Shown: piece after piece, positions 1 through 12,815 of the stretch
How the letters are laid out: every line of letters starts with the position of its first letter
Position numbering within the stretch: position 1 is the first letter of the stretch
DNA from: Parietaria judaica
Lineage: Eukaryota > Streptophyta > Magnoliopsida > Rosales > Urticaceae
Direction: 5' to 3'
DNA length: 64,000 nt
NCBI GenBank assembly: GCA_954871525.1
Contig: OX940864.1
Span: forward strand, 13,200,001 to 13,264,000
Position numbers and translations under genes: made by a program
Notes under the pieces: model-generated
Told to the model about the DNA's origin: nothing
Database searches by the model: none
What the model saw: only the letters and a program-made list of their open reading frames with translations

Positions 1-238
1 TTTGGGCTTAGGGTTTAGAAACATCATATTTAACGATTTTCATACTGTGTATATGAGAATTCATCTGCTATTCTTGATTTTTCTGCCATTTTTCCAACTA
101 AATGTTGCTTTACGGATTTGGTTATGATGATTGATCCTTTGTATATCGAAGGCATATAATTTTATTTTATTAGAGCTGTGTTTAGCGAGGCTTATCCCAA
201 TTGTTGAATTTAGAGTCTAAACCCTGATGAATTTTCAG
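1..238 (+). other. probable 5'UTR intron of the RHF2A-like gene
   Basis: The stretch is T-rich, has no open frame, and ends in a polypyrimidine-AG acceptor at 238, four bases before the start codon. A telo-box-like TTAGGGTTTA lies at its left edge. The donor and first leader exon lie outside the window or are not recognisable. Confidence 0.5.
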
Positions 239-241
239 GAA

Positions 242-2462
242 ATGGAAGCGGGGAAGAACACAGAGAGTCACTTGACGTCAGCTGCGGCGTTTGTCGATGG
301 CGGGATTCAAGATCCGTGCGACGATGCCTGCAGCATTTGCTTGGAGGAGTTTTCCAATAGCGACCCTTCCGCGGTAATAACGTGAACATTTGTTTTTGCT
401 GCCACTTTGTGCATAATTGTTTCGATGCAGATTTTCCGGTCTCTATTGAATGAAAAGCACGTTCCACGGAGTTATGATTGACGTGTTCGGGTTTATGGTT
501 TCTGTTTTGCAGGTCACTACTTGCAGACATGAGTTTCACCTCCAGTGTATTCTTGAATGGTAATGAAGTGTTTCCCTATTGTTATTAGAAACGTAGAAAT
601 GCGGGTTTTACGGTTTTCTCCTTCCCTGATAGTATTTGTTTTGTTATTAGCAGTATTTTAAAAATTGAAACATGGATAAGAAGTTTCATACTTCATTTGT
701 GTATGTAATAATACTATACGATTCGATGAAAAAATAAACTACCCCAACCTTTCCTTTGAGAGCAAGGTCGAATGCTCTCCGATCGATGCTAAGCAAGACT
801 AGAATAAACAAAGCATAAGATCCCTGATAGCCTGTGATAGGCTCCCATAGGAGATGACCCAAACAAGTAGAGGACCAAAATACCCTTGATGAATTAATTG
901 ACCGAAGTACTTAATAAGATAAATTGACTAGACTTTCAAGACTAAATAACCGTGTTTCCCTTCCTCCTATGATAGGTGATCATAACAATAAACATCTCTC
1001 TCTCTATCTCTCGTGATTCCATAATTCATGGTTTGATCGACATATTCTCGACTTCTGTTCATCTACCGCTATGATTCCTAGTTCCTAATGCCGGTTATGA
1101 TTCATGATATTGAATATGAATGGTGAATATAGGTGCCAAAGAAGCTCTCAGTGCCCCATGTGTTGGCGACCCATTAGCCTGAAAGATCCTGCCAGGTTTG
1201 GCTGTTCAATTATTTTTTCCGCTTTTAAAATTTTTATTCTCTGCCAAATTTTCATTAATATATTTAATATTAAAGTCCAATCACTCATATGATGCAATTG
1301 TTGCGACAGTCAAGAATTACTTGAGGCAGTGGAGCAAGAGAGGAATTTCCGAGTCGCTCCAGCTAGAAACACCACGATATTCCGACACCCCACTCTTGGC
1401 GATTTCGAGTTGCAGCATGTTCGTACTCTAAACAGTTCTCTTTGTTTACTATTTTATATTTTGTTCACTATTTTATATTTATTATTTTGTTTCCCCATTT
1501 TTAGATGTTCTAGAATATAATAGTATATTTTCTCATAACCCGATTGTAATCATTGTATATCTGCAGTTACCTGCCGGAGTGAATGATGCTGATCTTGAAG
1601 AGAGAATAATCCAGCACTTGGCGGCCGCCGCTGCAATGGGAAGGGCCCACCACGTCCGGCGAAGAGAAAGTCAAAGGAGCCGGCCATCGGCTCAAGCTCG
1701 ATCACACTACTTGGTGTTTTCCTCTCACCCCAATGATCAGCCCGTTTCTTCTGTGGCTACTCCGTCAAGTCCGCTCCAATCCGGTGAGGACGATCCGCCG
1801 CTGCAGATTCCACACTCTTCTGTTCCGAGCATTCAGAATCCGTCTTCAGCATCTGGATCCAATCTAATGTTGGCTAATCGTCAAGGGGCTTCTCTAATGA
1901 ACCGGTAATCTATTGGTTTTTTCATATTACACATTTTCGGTTTATTTCATTTTGGGAATTTATTTTCCTTATTATGATCTTGTCTTTAGGAGCTCACCCG
2001 ACACAGCAGGACCGTCTGACTTGAATTCGATTTCGGAATCTCTGAAATCCAAATTCAACGCAATGTCATTGAAGTAAGAAAATAAAATCTTAAGTATTGC
2101 AATTAATCAAATCAGCATAAATCACTATAGCTAATTACATACCTAGCAGATACAAAGAATCGTTTTCGAAGAGCACAAGAGGTTGGAAAGAGAGGTTGTT
2201 TTCTCGAAATAGCTCGGCCACCGATGCCGGTTCCGAAGTTCGAAGAGAAGTGAATGCGGGAATCGCCAGTGTTTCTCGAATGATGGAGCGTTTCGAAACC
2301 GGAGAAACAGAGAGACCAAGTGGGGTCTCCGTGTCTGACATATTAGCTAATGATTCAGGAACCGAGCAGGGCAACCAAAACAACGGTGAGAGCTCCAGAG
2401 ACAACGTCTTCAATGGAAGCACCACACAAACCACCTGTCCGGCGGGTTCCGCCTCATGTTAA
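242..2462 (+). CDS. RHF2A: RING-H2 E3 ubiquitin ligase, RHF2A-like
   Basis: Seven exons: 242-373, 513-559, 1133-1195, 1310-1418, 1567-1904, 1990-2073 and 2150-2462, all with GT-AG introns. They total 1086 nt, encoding 361 aa, close to the length of RHF2A-type proteins. The RING-H2 finger spans residues 30-70: C30, C33, C48, H50, H53, C56, C67 and C70, spaced C-x2-C-x14-C-x-H-x2-H-x2-C-x10-C-x2-C. It is split across three exons. The block after the RING (residues FRHPTLGDFELQHLPAG) and the Ser-rich tail match the RHF family as I know it. In Arabidopsis, RHF1A/RHF2A act in gametophyte development by promoting turnover of a CDK inhibitor; that role here is inference. The start follows an acceptor-like ttttcag at 232-238, so a 5'UTR intron probably occupies the first bases of the window. 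Confidence 0.93.
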
Positions 2463-2792
2463 ACTGTAAACTTATAGCAGGAGCGTCTATTCTCAGCATT
2501 TCCATTTTTTTTAAGGTAAGTTATGCATTTTCTTATTATTGTTTTAATGGTGAATTTTATCCCTTGAACTTTGTTTTTGTGTTGTTTGCCCGTTAAGCTT
2601 CCATTTGTTGTGTACTTTTGCCTCTTGAATTTTTAATCTGGTATAGAATATCCCATCGCTATTAAACTAGTGGGCATAAGTAATGAAAGTTTAACGGGCA
2701 TACTGCATGTCAAATTCAAACTTTAATATCATTATTTTGACTAAATGATTGTAATCTTTTACCGGTGTGGTTTATCCCTTCTTGAATTTTCA

Positions 2793-2852
2793 TTTTGGTA
2801 CGGAATGTCCATATTTATAACCAATCTGTACCAAAATGAAAATTCAGGTGGC
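2793..2852. repeat. inverted repeat in a MITE-like segment
   Basis: The arms GAATTTTCATTTTGGTAC and GTACCAAAATGAAAATTC are near-perfect reverse complements around a short AT-rich loop. The wider stretch from about 2551 to 2905 also shows weak inverted similarity at its ends, as in a decayed MITE. No target duplication was found. The rest of 2463-3380 is the RHF2A 3'UTR region and AT-rich spacer with nothing else recognisable. Confidence 0.5.
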
Positions 2853-3384
2853 GAGATGCACCGCAAATGAATAGCTCGAACTGCAGCAGAACAAAGTTTC
2901 ATGGGTCAAACTGGACCCATGGGTTATATTCAGGGGTGGATAATCAAATTATTGATGTCCTATTCGCCCCGGGTATTCTAATGCATCATTCCTAAATTAT
3001 TTTATTATTTTCAATATAATTTTCAGGTGATCCTTTTTGTCTAGAGACGATTTGTTGAGGATGAGAGGCTTCTGCTCCAGATATGTTGGAGATTTAATTA
3101 TCATCTGTTCTACCCAAAATAATAAATAATATTGACAAAAAAAAAAAGAGTTATGTGGACAGAGAAAAATCAAAGAGTTACAAAGGAGTATTTGGTATGT
3201 AAATTTGTTAAATATATAATACATATTATTATGACCTCAAAATTCCACATGCTGAATGTTGAAAAAGGAAAGAAAAAAAATATATTTACGGAAGCCTCAA
3301 ACATTTAAGCATAGAGCATGTTTTAGGAACATATATTTTCAGCTTCTTCTGTTCCATTTAACTGATCAGTCGACTTTTTTTTTT

Positions 3385-4152
3385 TTTATATCTTTTCCAA
3401 GACAGTGAAATTATGTGACAGTTACTATCAAATATGGGTGTATAGAAACCACCGAAAATCGAATTTAATGTCGATTTTAAGATAATATGGTTTTAAAAAT
3501 TCTATTGACCTTTTGATATCTTTGCTAAGACAATAAAATTATGCGACGGTTATTATCAAATAGGGGTGTCTAAAAACTACCGAAAAGCGAATTTGGTGTT
3601 AATTCAAAGATAGTATGGTACTAAAACTTATATTTGACTTTTTGATATATTTGCCAAGACAATAAAATTATGTGACAGTTATTATCAACATCAACTAGGA
3701 GTGTGCAAAAAACTACGGAAAATCGAATTTAGTGTTAATTCAAAGATAGTATGGTACTAAAAATTCTATTTTTTATTATATTTGCCAAGACAATAAAATT
3801 ATGGGACGGTTATTATCAAATAGGGATGTACAAAAACTATCGAAAGTCGAATTTAGTGTCAATTCAAAGATGGTATGGTACTAAAAACTCTATTTGACTT
3901 TTTTTTTTATCTTCGCCAAGACAACAAAATTATGTGACGGTTATTATCAAATAGGGGTGTGCAAAAACTACCAAAACTCGAATTTAGTGTCAATTCAAAG
4001 ATAGTATGGTACTAAAAATTCTATTGAGTTTTTGATATCTTTGCCAAGACAATGAAATTATGGACAGTTACTATCAAATGGCGTGTACAAAAACTATCAA
4101 AAATTTAATTTAGTGTCGATTTAAAGATAGAATGGTACTAAAAATTCTATTG
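3385..4152. repeat. tandem repeat, about six copies of a 120-138 bp unit
   Basis: A unit beginning near 'gccaagacaataaaatta' and containing 'ggtatggtactaaaaattct' recurs with start points near 3401, 3539, 3658, 3789, 3920 and 4048. Spacing is 138, 119, 131, 131 and 128 bp. Copies differ by point changes and small indels. There is no open frame. This is a local minisatellite or diverged satellite-like array of unknown origin. Confidence 0.85.
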
Positions 4153-6805
4153 TTAAATGTGAGGAGTAACAAACATTACTTGCGATATAATTTGTGTCAG
4201 TTGAAGTGAGAAACAACGTGTAACAATAATTATAAAGTTCCGAGTTGACATAGTGGTACTTCTGTGGTGAAATTGTAAGGAAAATTATTGAAGATATTTT
4301 GATGGAAATGTCATCTCTATATATGTCCTACGCTATTGAAAATTCAAATCCAAATAAATTGAATTTAATCTTCATAATATACCTAAGGGTATGTCACTAT
4401 TTTGTTTATTGTACCTTCACAAGAAATTGAAGAATTGTGCTTAACATTGTATCAATGATTAAGTTAGACAATACCATACAGTCTTGTGTATATAATATAT
4501 ATGAGAAAAATTGAGGACATAAACTGTACCTTTTTGTAACTAATCGGATCTGATAGTACATGAGATATTAATTTAGGGGTTGTTGAATCAACCAAACAAG
4601 GACATAAATGCACGATTCTCCTCTCATTTGGGCCTATGTATGGGCTCAATTGAGTCCATTATGCAATCTTTGTGGGTCAACTCGTAAATATCAAAAATAT
4701 CAATAAACATGCTTTGGAAGGGAAGTAGCCTCATTAAGGAAAATGGGAGAGGGTCCCACAAAAGATCATTGATTATTACAGCATAGAAAATGGAATCACA
4801 GGTCATAGGTAGGGGAGAGATAGAGAGAGAGAGAGAGAGGTTCACTTCAGAAGTAGGGCCCTTGTGAATTATTACAGAAAAGAAGTAAAGGAATCCCAAG
4901 TTGGGGCTAGTTTTTTTTTGGCATGTTTGCCCTTATTAACTTAGGGTTTTGAAAAATGTGCTTGACAATTATTGCCATTCTAATGCTTTTAGCACCTATA
5001 TTCTCTCAATAACAATACATATTGTATTTCTTTGACTTACCAACTTAATACAGCTTTTGTTTGGAGCATAAGATGTTGAGTCCTCAAATTCACATATTAA
5101 AAAAGTTATTGAGCAATTACCAATTATACCCTTTAATTTTTTAGCGTTAGTGTAGAACACATTGCTCTTTACTTTACACAAAAAAGAAAAAAAAAATCTT
5201 AGCACGTACACAACAAAAAAGTTAATTTTGTATATACTTTTTTTTTAGTAAATCTAACATACTGATTTTGTTGGGTGATTAACTAATAGAAATAATCTCG
5301 AGTAAGTCATATATTGCATATATTAATACTTTTTTGATATTTAACTAACGTGAGGTAATATTGTGGTATTGTAAAGTATTAAAAGGTATAATTGCCAAAG
5401 ATTAAAGTTCAACACGCAAAATATACAAATGCAAATGTCAAAGGGGCTTACTCGCAAATTACTCCAATTTATTTCACTATACTTTTATTTTAAGAATAAT
5501 GGGGTCGAGTGTTTTGCAGTTAATGAATAAATTCCATTTCATTTCATTTTATTGCTATTTTTGAGTGTCGGTTCTCCATTCAATCTGCCTTGCGAGACTT
5601 TTAATAAAGATTTATATATCAAGTTGAACTATAAAAATATATTTCGTTGATTTATTATTCAAGTTTGCTAGTCAAGGATTGCTGTATTATGATTTTTATT
5701 TTTCTATTGAAATATAAATTGGATTTTTGTATTTTTTTTTTTTTTTTTGTCATGAATAAAATGCTTGCATTGCAATTACTAGGTTGAGGAATCAATTACG
5801 TAGCTGTTCTAATTTGCAAATTATCAATTATATTTATATATCACCAACTTCCCTCAACTATATAAAACATGTTGTCCCAATATTTAACCATTATTTAAGC
5901 ACCAAATAAATATCATTAAGAAATTTATTTCGCAATTTCTTCAATGGATTTTGTCCTTTGATGATCCCAGAGAGAGATCTTTTGTCTCTGCCGACACAAA
6001 TGCCAATATATATATATATGATAAACTATATATTCCAATAAACATTTAAATAGAAGTACGTCTATATATTTCTTTAAAGATTGAAAAATATTTAGTCACG
6101 ATGCAATTACCTTATGATATATAATATCTGATAGTTCATGCAAATTATAATAAAAATAGGTGCTGTTATATTTATTTCTTGGACCATATAAATCTTGTAG
6201 AGCTTGAGTGCTTGACCACTCAATTAAATATTTACATGTTTATAATTTCCTAGGCTCGTAGAGAAGTAAACTATGGTATGGTGGTTTGAGTTTTTTTAAT
6301 TTCTTTTGCAATTTCTATTTTTCTTAAATAATTTTATATATATGTTTCGAAAATACATTTAGTTAGTTTTTATGCATGGCTCATTCTAAAAAAAAAATCG
6401 AGAGAAAGTAAAATATCTAATTATATGTGAATATGACGAGACATAAATTGTAAAAGCAATGGCGGAGCTACATGTGCATCAGTGAGTGCACGTGCATATC
6501 ACTTAAAAAAAAATTCTTCACTTTTTGTTGTTGTTGGTGTTGTTTTGAAAATATGGGAGGGCCTTCTTAAAACTCTCCGAACCTCCTGAACAGTTGTAAC
6601 TTGGGCGATAAAAGAACGCTCAAACACTATCTTTCAATTTCATTAAACTATGCTTCATGGACAAAGACCAGAGAATCCTCAAACGAGCAAAACCCGAAGC
6701 TAACACTGTTACAAGCCCAACGACATAAGTGATAAGCAACAAATTTAGTGTTTCGATGGCTCAAATAAAATTGAACAAAATAAAATAATAGTTGTTGTTC
6801 ATTAA
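4153..6805. other. AT-rich intergenic DNA
   Basis: No gene is supported here. It contains poly-A/T runs, a GA run near 4819-4839 and an AT run near 6008-6020. A 'caatggcggagctacatg' sequence at about 6459 resembles hAT MITE ends but has no partner close by. I see nothing else. Confidence 0.6.
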
Positions 6806-7212
6806 TCTATATATATATAAAAGGAAGATCTCATGAGAGTGACATGGCATTAGGAAATCTCAAGAATTCTCCTTTCTTAATTTTTCAGATTTTCTATTTT
6901 TTTAATTTGATAAAAATAACTTTCATTGATATGCATGATCAATTGTACTTAACCTATTTTAGACTCTTAGTATACTCATTCTTCACGATTCTTAATGACA
7001 ATATAAACATAAATGATATATGTTACCATTTCTACTATGTTGTTTCAATAAACATGAATTGTCTCTTAATGTGCCACAATCCTCATCATTCATAAATCCC
7101 ACAGTAATGAGAAACAAAATTTTCAGTCATAACCGAAAATTGTCATACACATTCACAAAGAGAGAATAGACAGACATATGCATTCTGAGCTGAGCGTGAG
7201 AAAGGTATAGCT

Positions 7213-7247
<35 letters not shown>

Positions 7248-7859
7248 AATTTATAAGAATACACATCTCTTAAACATCAATCAGAGTTGCTGTTGTTCAC
7301 TCGCAAGAGTTTGGTTTTCAAATTTATAGGTAGACTTTTGATTTTTTATTATTTTACTAATTTTTTTCTATGAATTTGATGAGTAAGCATGAAGAGTAAC
7401 ATCCCATTTTCGAGGATAAAAGAGGTTGGTACGCCGTAAGTCTTTATTTTTTTGTTTGATTACTCATCTTCTTTCTGTCATTTTATCCTGTGAATAAGCT
7501 CGAGTCAGGCTATCGGACATTTATTTTTGTAATATTTCATACTTTTGTCAGCTCTGGTGCCTCATGCGATCATCCGACGTTGTTAGAGAACTCCATAACC
7601 ATCGGCCCTCAAAATCAAGAATGTTCATAACTTCCTTTACGATGTACTGTTTTATACAAGATACCATATTGCAATCTTTATATAGGTATATATATAGAAA
7701 ATCTTTCAACAATGGTGGCGCAATGAAATCACAAGGATTCTAATTTCCCTTTTTTCTTATATTTTTATTTTTTATTTTTGCTGAAAAATATAAATATAGC
7801 ATAGTGTTTTTTTGTTTTTTGTTTTCTCTCTTCCTTTGCTATGATTTGTTTTCTCAGTT

Positions 7860-8110
7860 TTCCCACAACCTATTGCACGTCCTCTCCTGCTCCGGTGTTC
7901 AAGAAAATTTGTCTAATAATTCATAGATATATCAAATAAGGGGTTTGGATCCTCTCCGTAACATCCACCCCTACACCTCTGGTGCCATCGCTGAGTCCAT
8001 CAAGTCCTCGCTACAGAACGTAAGTCGTTACACGTAAGGTTGCTGCTTTGTGACGCACGTGACGGCAGCGACAAATCATTTCTCCCTGACTTAGAAGCTA
8101 CCTTCTCTAT
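7860..8110 (+). other. possible captured gene fragment in the Helitron
   Basis: This is a less AT-rich island in otherwise very AT-rich DNA. A short frame from about 7938 reads like protein (residues PLRNIHPYTSGAIAESIKSS), followed by GTAAGT at 8020, which resembles an exon-intron junction. The family is not recognised. Helitrons often carry gene pieces, but this could also be chance. Confidence 0.25.
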
Positions 8111-9780
8111 TGCTATCGACATTGAGACGTAACGGTTTCTATTTTTTTTTTTTTTTGAATGGATAACAGTTTCTAATTCTACCATGCATATCTTTGTATT
8201 AACTGATAACATATAAAACATTGACCGGTATACTATGTAACAAAAAAAATTATGGAACGTACAAATTAATTAATTAATTACGTATTGCCATTCAGCTCCC
8301 AAATCTCAAACGTTTTATTTAAGATAAAAGGTAACACCATTATACACCTTTCAAATTTCCTTTACATTACTTGAGTATGATCAGGTAGAGTTTTTGTGTG
8401 TGTATCATTTTGTTTGTTCATGGATGCGATTCATATAATTATTTGTGCTACATTTTGAAAGGTTATGTATCGTTGTAGAGTGTTGGATCCTTTTACCCTA
8501 AAACATGACAATTTTTACCCTAATCAATTTTGAAGCGTACAAGTATGCAATGTCATTTTCTACGATGTTGATAGTGTTCATATTTCATTATTATCTTATG
8601 ATTTATTTATATGGTGCAATATGAATGCTCTTACAAACACGTGGAGTGCACAACATGAATATCGGTACGTAAAAATGATCAAATGTCGTTCTCGGAGTAA
8701 CTTAACAAAAATAAAAAATAAAAAATGAAGCTAATAAACTTCAATACAATTTTCAATTACGACATAGTATTTTCTTTCTTTTCAATAATTTTTTTAAGTG
8801 ACGTCAGATGCATAAATAATCATTTTCATTGTGTTTCTTTGGTAAAATAAAACAACAGTATGTTGGAGTAAAATAAATGAATAAAAATGAGATTTTCATA
8901 TTTATTATAAACAAGTCTTTTAAGTTATGCAAAATATAATTATAATTTAATTTTATCATCAATTTATTTTTCCTTTCTTTTATTACATTTTTTAGTCACA
9001 TATTAGGGATATTAACGGCAAAATTTCCATTGGGCTAAATTAGGTATTTTTTATCGTGATTATCCCTAAGTAATAAAAAAATCATTTTATGTGATCTTAT
9101 AAACAATAGTTTTTTTTATTATTATTATTCACCTACATACCTAATGTTATATATAAAATGTTATAAATAATCAAGTGTTTTACATGTACGAGAATTGTCG
9201 ACAATTTTTTATGGATAGAAATTCACTTATTGATTTCCGACGCGCAAATCTTCTTTATTACAATTTTAATTATTTTTTAATATTTATATTATACTCATAT
9301 ATAATAATAAAATCGACAATAGCACAAGCAAAAACGTTAATCGACGAGAATGACAAGATTAACCGATGATAACTTTTTCAGCAATCGCTAAATTTGACGT
9401 GGATATGGGGCAAACTATTTTATTTTACATTATCATTTATTTTGAATTTTTTCAATATAAATATACATACTCATATTTAATAATGATGATAATAATATTA
9501 ATAAAGAAATTTAGGTGAGTTCGATAGAGTGTTGATCTTTTGATTCGAATAAACCATCTAAATAATAAAATTTAAATAAAAATGTGAATGCACTCTTAAT
9601 AATAATTATATAAATACTCAAATTTAGTAATAAACTTGATGATATAACTTCAACAAATAAATTATGTACTTTCAGAGTTCGACGTTGATGTTGGTGTTTC
9701 GATTAAAAAATTAAATTAATAAATATTTTAATCAACATTTATCAAACATAGTTTATCGCCACGGTGTCGTATACTAATAT

Positions 9781-9881
9781 ATATGTTGGCTTAGGAAACA
9801 TAGCCTAATTTTTTTCAAAAACAATTAATATATGTTGGCTTAGGAAACATAGCCTAATTTTTTTTCAAAAACAATTAATAA
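9781..9881. repeat. tandem duplication, two copies of about 50 bp
   Basis: The block starting 'atatgttggcttaggaaaca' and ending 'caaaaacaattaata' occurs twice back to back, differing by one T in a T-run. It looks like a recent local duplication. No coding content. Confidence 0.9.
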
Positions 9882-11332
9882 TACTGATAGAGGGGTGTTA
9901 CAATCTTCTTATTAATATTTTGACAGACGCTTCAAATTTAAAATTAATATTTATTTTGATACTAATATTTTATAAATCTATTATTTAAATTTTTAATATA
10001 TATTTTTTCATAATTAATAAAAAATATTTTAATTAATTAAATTATTTTTTGGATTTACAAATTCAATACACATTTATTTTTTGAGAGTTATAATTTCATA
10101 GAATTCAATCACTAATTGAATACTATTTTAAGTTTCAAGTAAAACTGTAGTGGCATATTGAGAGGCTCTAATACTAATTGTTCTTCTTAGAGTAATACTC
10201 ATTTATGGATATTGATGATTAATGTATTTTTATGTATCTTCTCAGATTTGAAAATGTCAGTACAATAACTTCGAAGTGCTTGAACTTATTCAAAATGTTT
10301 TATGTGCAAAAATAACTCAAATGTGGAAAAATGAGAAGATGGTGGTATCTTCAAATTATAATATGTTTTTTGTTTTAACATTGTGTTTTCAATATCTTAT
10401 TTTTATTTTTATTTCATACTTTTGTGAAAGTTAAGTTTATTTAAATTTTACCAATTAAAAGCTCTCAAAACTGTAATTGATAAATCATTAAATTGATTTT
10501 CACAATAACTCCTACAAAGTCTGTCAATGAAAAAATAAATAAATTTGAGTCTACAAAATATTTATAGGTTTTTATTACTTTTTCCGCTTAATGAAAACTA
10601 TATTGTTTTTCCTCGATGAAATTCAGTGTTAACAAAATGTTGACTGTAAAAGGCATTTCATAACCATTGACTATGATTCATAATACGAATTATTATTAAA
10701 ACATTTAAAAATATTTGTTGTTTTTTCTATTAATTTTAAAAAGAAGTTGAATGCGAATATAAGAATCAACGATTAAAAACAAAGCTAATAAGCATGTGAC
10801 GAGTTGCTCTTACTGAGTATTCTTGAGAAGTGGTTTTTTTTTTTTTTAAAGAAATATCCTTGAGAGTTTTAAAAGCCCGTATTGCCTTCTTTGTTTGTGA
10901 TATTTAATAATTCTATTATTAATTACTATGTTACTAAATATATCTTAGTTATTGCATCTCTAATTAAATTGGTTACGTTGGTAGAACAAAACCAAGCAAA
11001 AAAAAATATAATATGTCACCGCACTGATATAAAGAGTTTACTATAAAAGGGTTTGAAAATTAAAATAGGGAGTAAATTGTTTGTTAACGCAAAAAAATAA
11101 TTCAGCGTATACGATTACTTTATGGTTTTTGCTTATTTATTTGCTCGGTGAAAATTATATTGATTTTCCTCAACGAAATCAGTGATGTGCTAACAAAATA
11201 TGATGGTAAGAGGTACAGTCAATATAATATTAAAAGATACCGGTTATTACATAAAACATATTTGAGTCTTCATGTTTTATTAAATTAATATGTAAGGACC
11301 TCAACATGAGTACGTGTGCATGTTCACATATA

Positions 11333-11950
11333 CAGTAAAACTTCTATAAATTAATATAGTTGGGACCATGAAATTTTATTAATTTAGAGAGATATTAATT
11401 TATCGATAAATTAATATTTTATTAATTTATAGAGGTATTTCTTCATAATTCTAAAATTTAAATTAAATTAGATGAATTCAATGAATTATATTCAATTAGT
11501 AAGGAACAATGAACAATGAACATTTATATCCTTTATGACGATGTAATTGAAGACGATACTATGGCGTTGGAACCAGTTTCGCGTAAAAAGACGCACTCAT
11601 TGCATCTAGGACTCTTGAAAACTTTTTGGTGCAGTTCAAGAACACGACTCCTCAACTTTTTGATGGGATCATAAAAATTAGAGATGCACTCCACCAAGAT
11701 TTAAGTTTTAAGACAAAACAAGCAACATTAGAAGTGTATTTCTCTAAATCGTCTTAGATATTTATGTAATTTTCAAGTATTATTAATTTATAATATTATC
11801 GGGACCATAGTTTTGTATAGAGCTCTCAAAAAAAGTATTATCTTATCGAGATGGATCATTTTTTACACTAGCCCAAGTCGGGACCGGACAAAATTATTAT
11901 CTTAGAGAGATTATTAATTTAACGAGTATTAATTTATAGAGGTTTTACTG
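11333..11950 (-). mobile_element. pogo-like (Emigrant/Lemi1-type) Tc1-mariner element
   Basis: The left end CAGTAAAACTTCTATAAATT and the right end (reverse-complemented) CAGTAAAACCTCTATAAATT are near-identical terminal inverted repeats. They are flanked on both sides by TA, the expected target duplication. From memory they match the Emigrant/Lemi1 family of plant pogo elements. Inside, on the plus strand at about 11540-11757, is a decayed frame with residues such as TTPQLFDGIIKIRDALHQDL ending at TAG 11755-11757. It resembles the C-terminal end of pogo/CENP-B-type transposases, with a frameshift near 11590. It is therefore an internal-deletion derivative, nested in the candidate Helitron. The strand is formally arbitrary; the remnant reads on plus. 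Confidence 0.85.
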
Positions 11951-11989
11951 TAAATATCACTCTAATTCATTCTCCGTATCTGACGTAAT

Positions 11990-12143
11990 GAAGAGTAAAA
12001 TAAAAAAAATAAAAAAAATTGTACGAAATGCCCATTTTTGTGTCAAACCTTTAAGAAATGCCCATTCGTGAGAGTAAAAAATACACACAATGGATAGTTT
12101 ATAAAAAGGTTTGACACAAAATGGGCATTTCGTTCATTTACCC
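11990..12143. mobile_element. small MITE with long inverted arms
   Basis: Arms at 12024-12052 and 12105-12132 (CGAAATGCCCATTTT... and ...AAAATGGGCATTTCG) pair almost perfectly over 28 bp around a loop of about 50 bp. An extra partial 'gaaatgcccatt' lies inside the loop. The outer part resembles the GGGTAAATG ends of Mutator-like MITEs seen elsewhere here, but boundaries and duplication are unclear. Confidence 0.6.
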
Positions 12144-12815
12144 AATAAATAATAGTTTTTTTATTTATTTAAATAACGACTCTTAATTAGTATTATATTT
12201 TATTTCTTCGTATAACTAAACAATAGGGTTTTTATTAAGATTCTTTATATATTTAATTATTGTTATTATTCATAGAGAACTTTAGCATGTTTCTATACTT
12301 AATTATAATATCGAAAATAACATTAACAAAAAAAAAAAAAAAAGTCTTGAATTTTACATTAGATACGAAGGTCGATCTTTTGGTTAAAATACAATCCAAA
12401 TAATAAAATTAATAAATTAATTAATCCAAATCAATATTTTTTTTTCGCCACCACGCATAAACAATAGGATTTTTGCTACGATTTTATATATATTTAATCG
12501 TTGTACTATTAAGAGTTAATGACACAAATGATCCCTCTCTCAATGAGTTGTGACACAAATAAATCACCAGTAAAAAAAATGCCATAAATGGTCCGTTTAT
12601 TACAATTTTGTGGTGGAAATAGTTCGTGTATGTTAAAATAGATGACAAAATTATGTTGATGATTTTTTTTAATAAAGTATGAGAATAATAGCGTAATTTA
12701 TGTATATTAAATATAATTAATAATGTATTAATAATGAATATATTAACGTATAGTTTCATCTAAATTCACTAATATATTATATTGTCACCGCGCGAAGCGC
12801 GGTGCCATCCACTAG

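Larger units (their letters stand above)
6806..12815 (+). mobile_element. candidate Helitron (about 6.0 kb)
   Basis: The left end TCTATATATATATAAAAGG, preceded by A, has the 5'-TC form and the AT-rich then 'AAAGGAAGATCTCATGAGAG' sequence typical of plant Helitrons. The right end has a perfect hairpin, CACCGCGCGAAGCGCGGTG (12787-12805), then 'ccatcca' and CTAG followed by T. That is the CTRR end with host T expected of a Helitron 3' terminus. No target duplication is expected and none is seen. I find no Rep/helicase gene, so it would be non-autonomous. It contains a nested pogo-type element and possible captured gene pieces near 7.86-8.11 kb. That both ends belong to one element is inference; the 3' end alone is strong. 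Confidence 0.6.
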
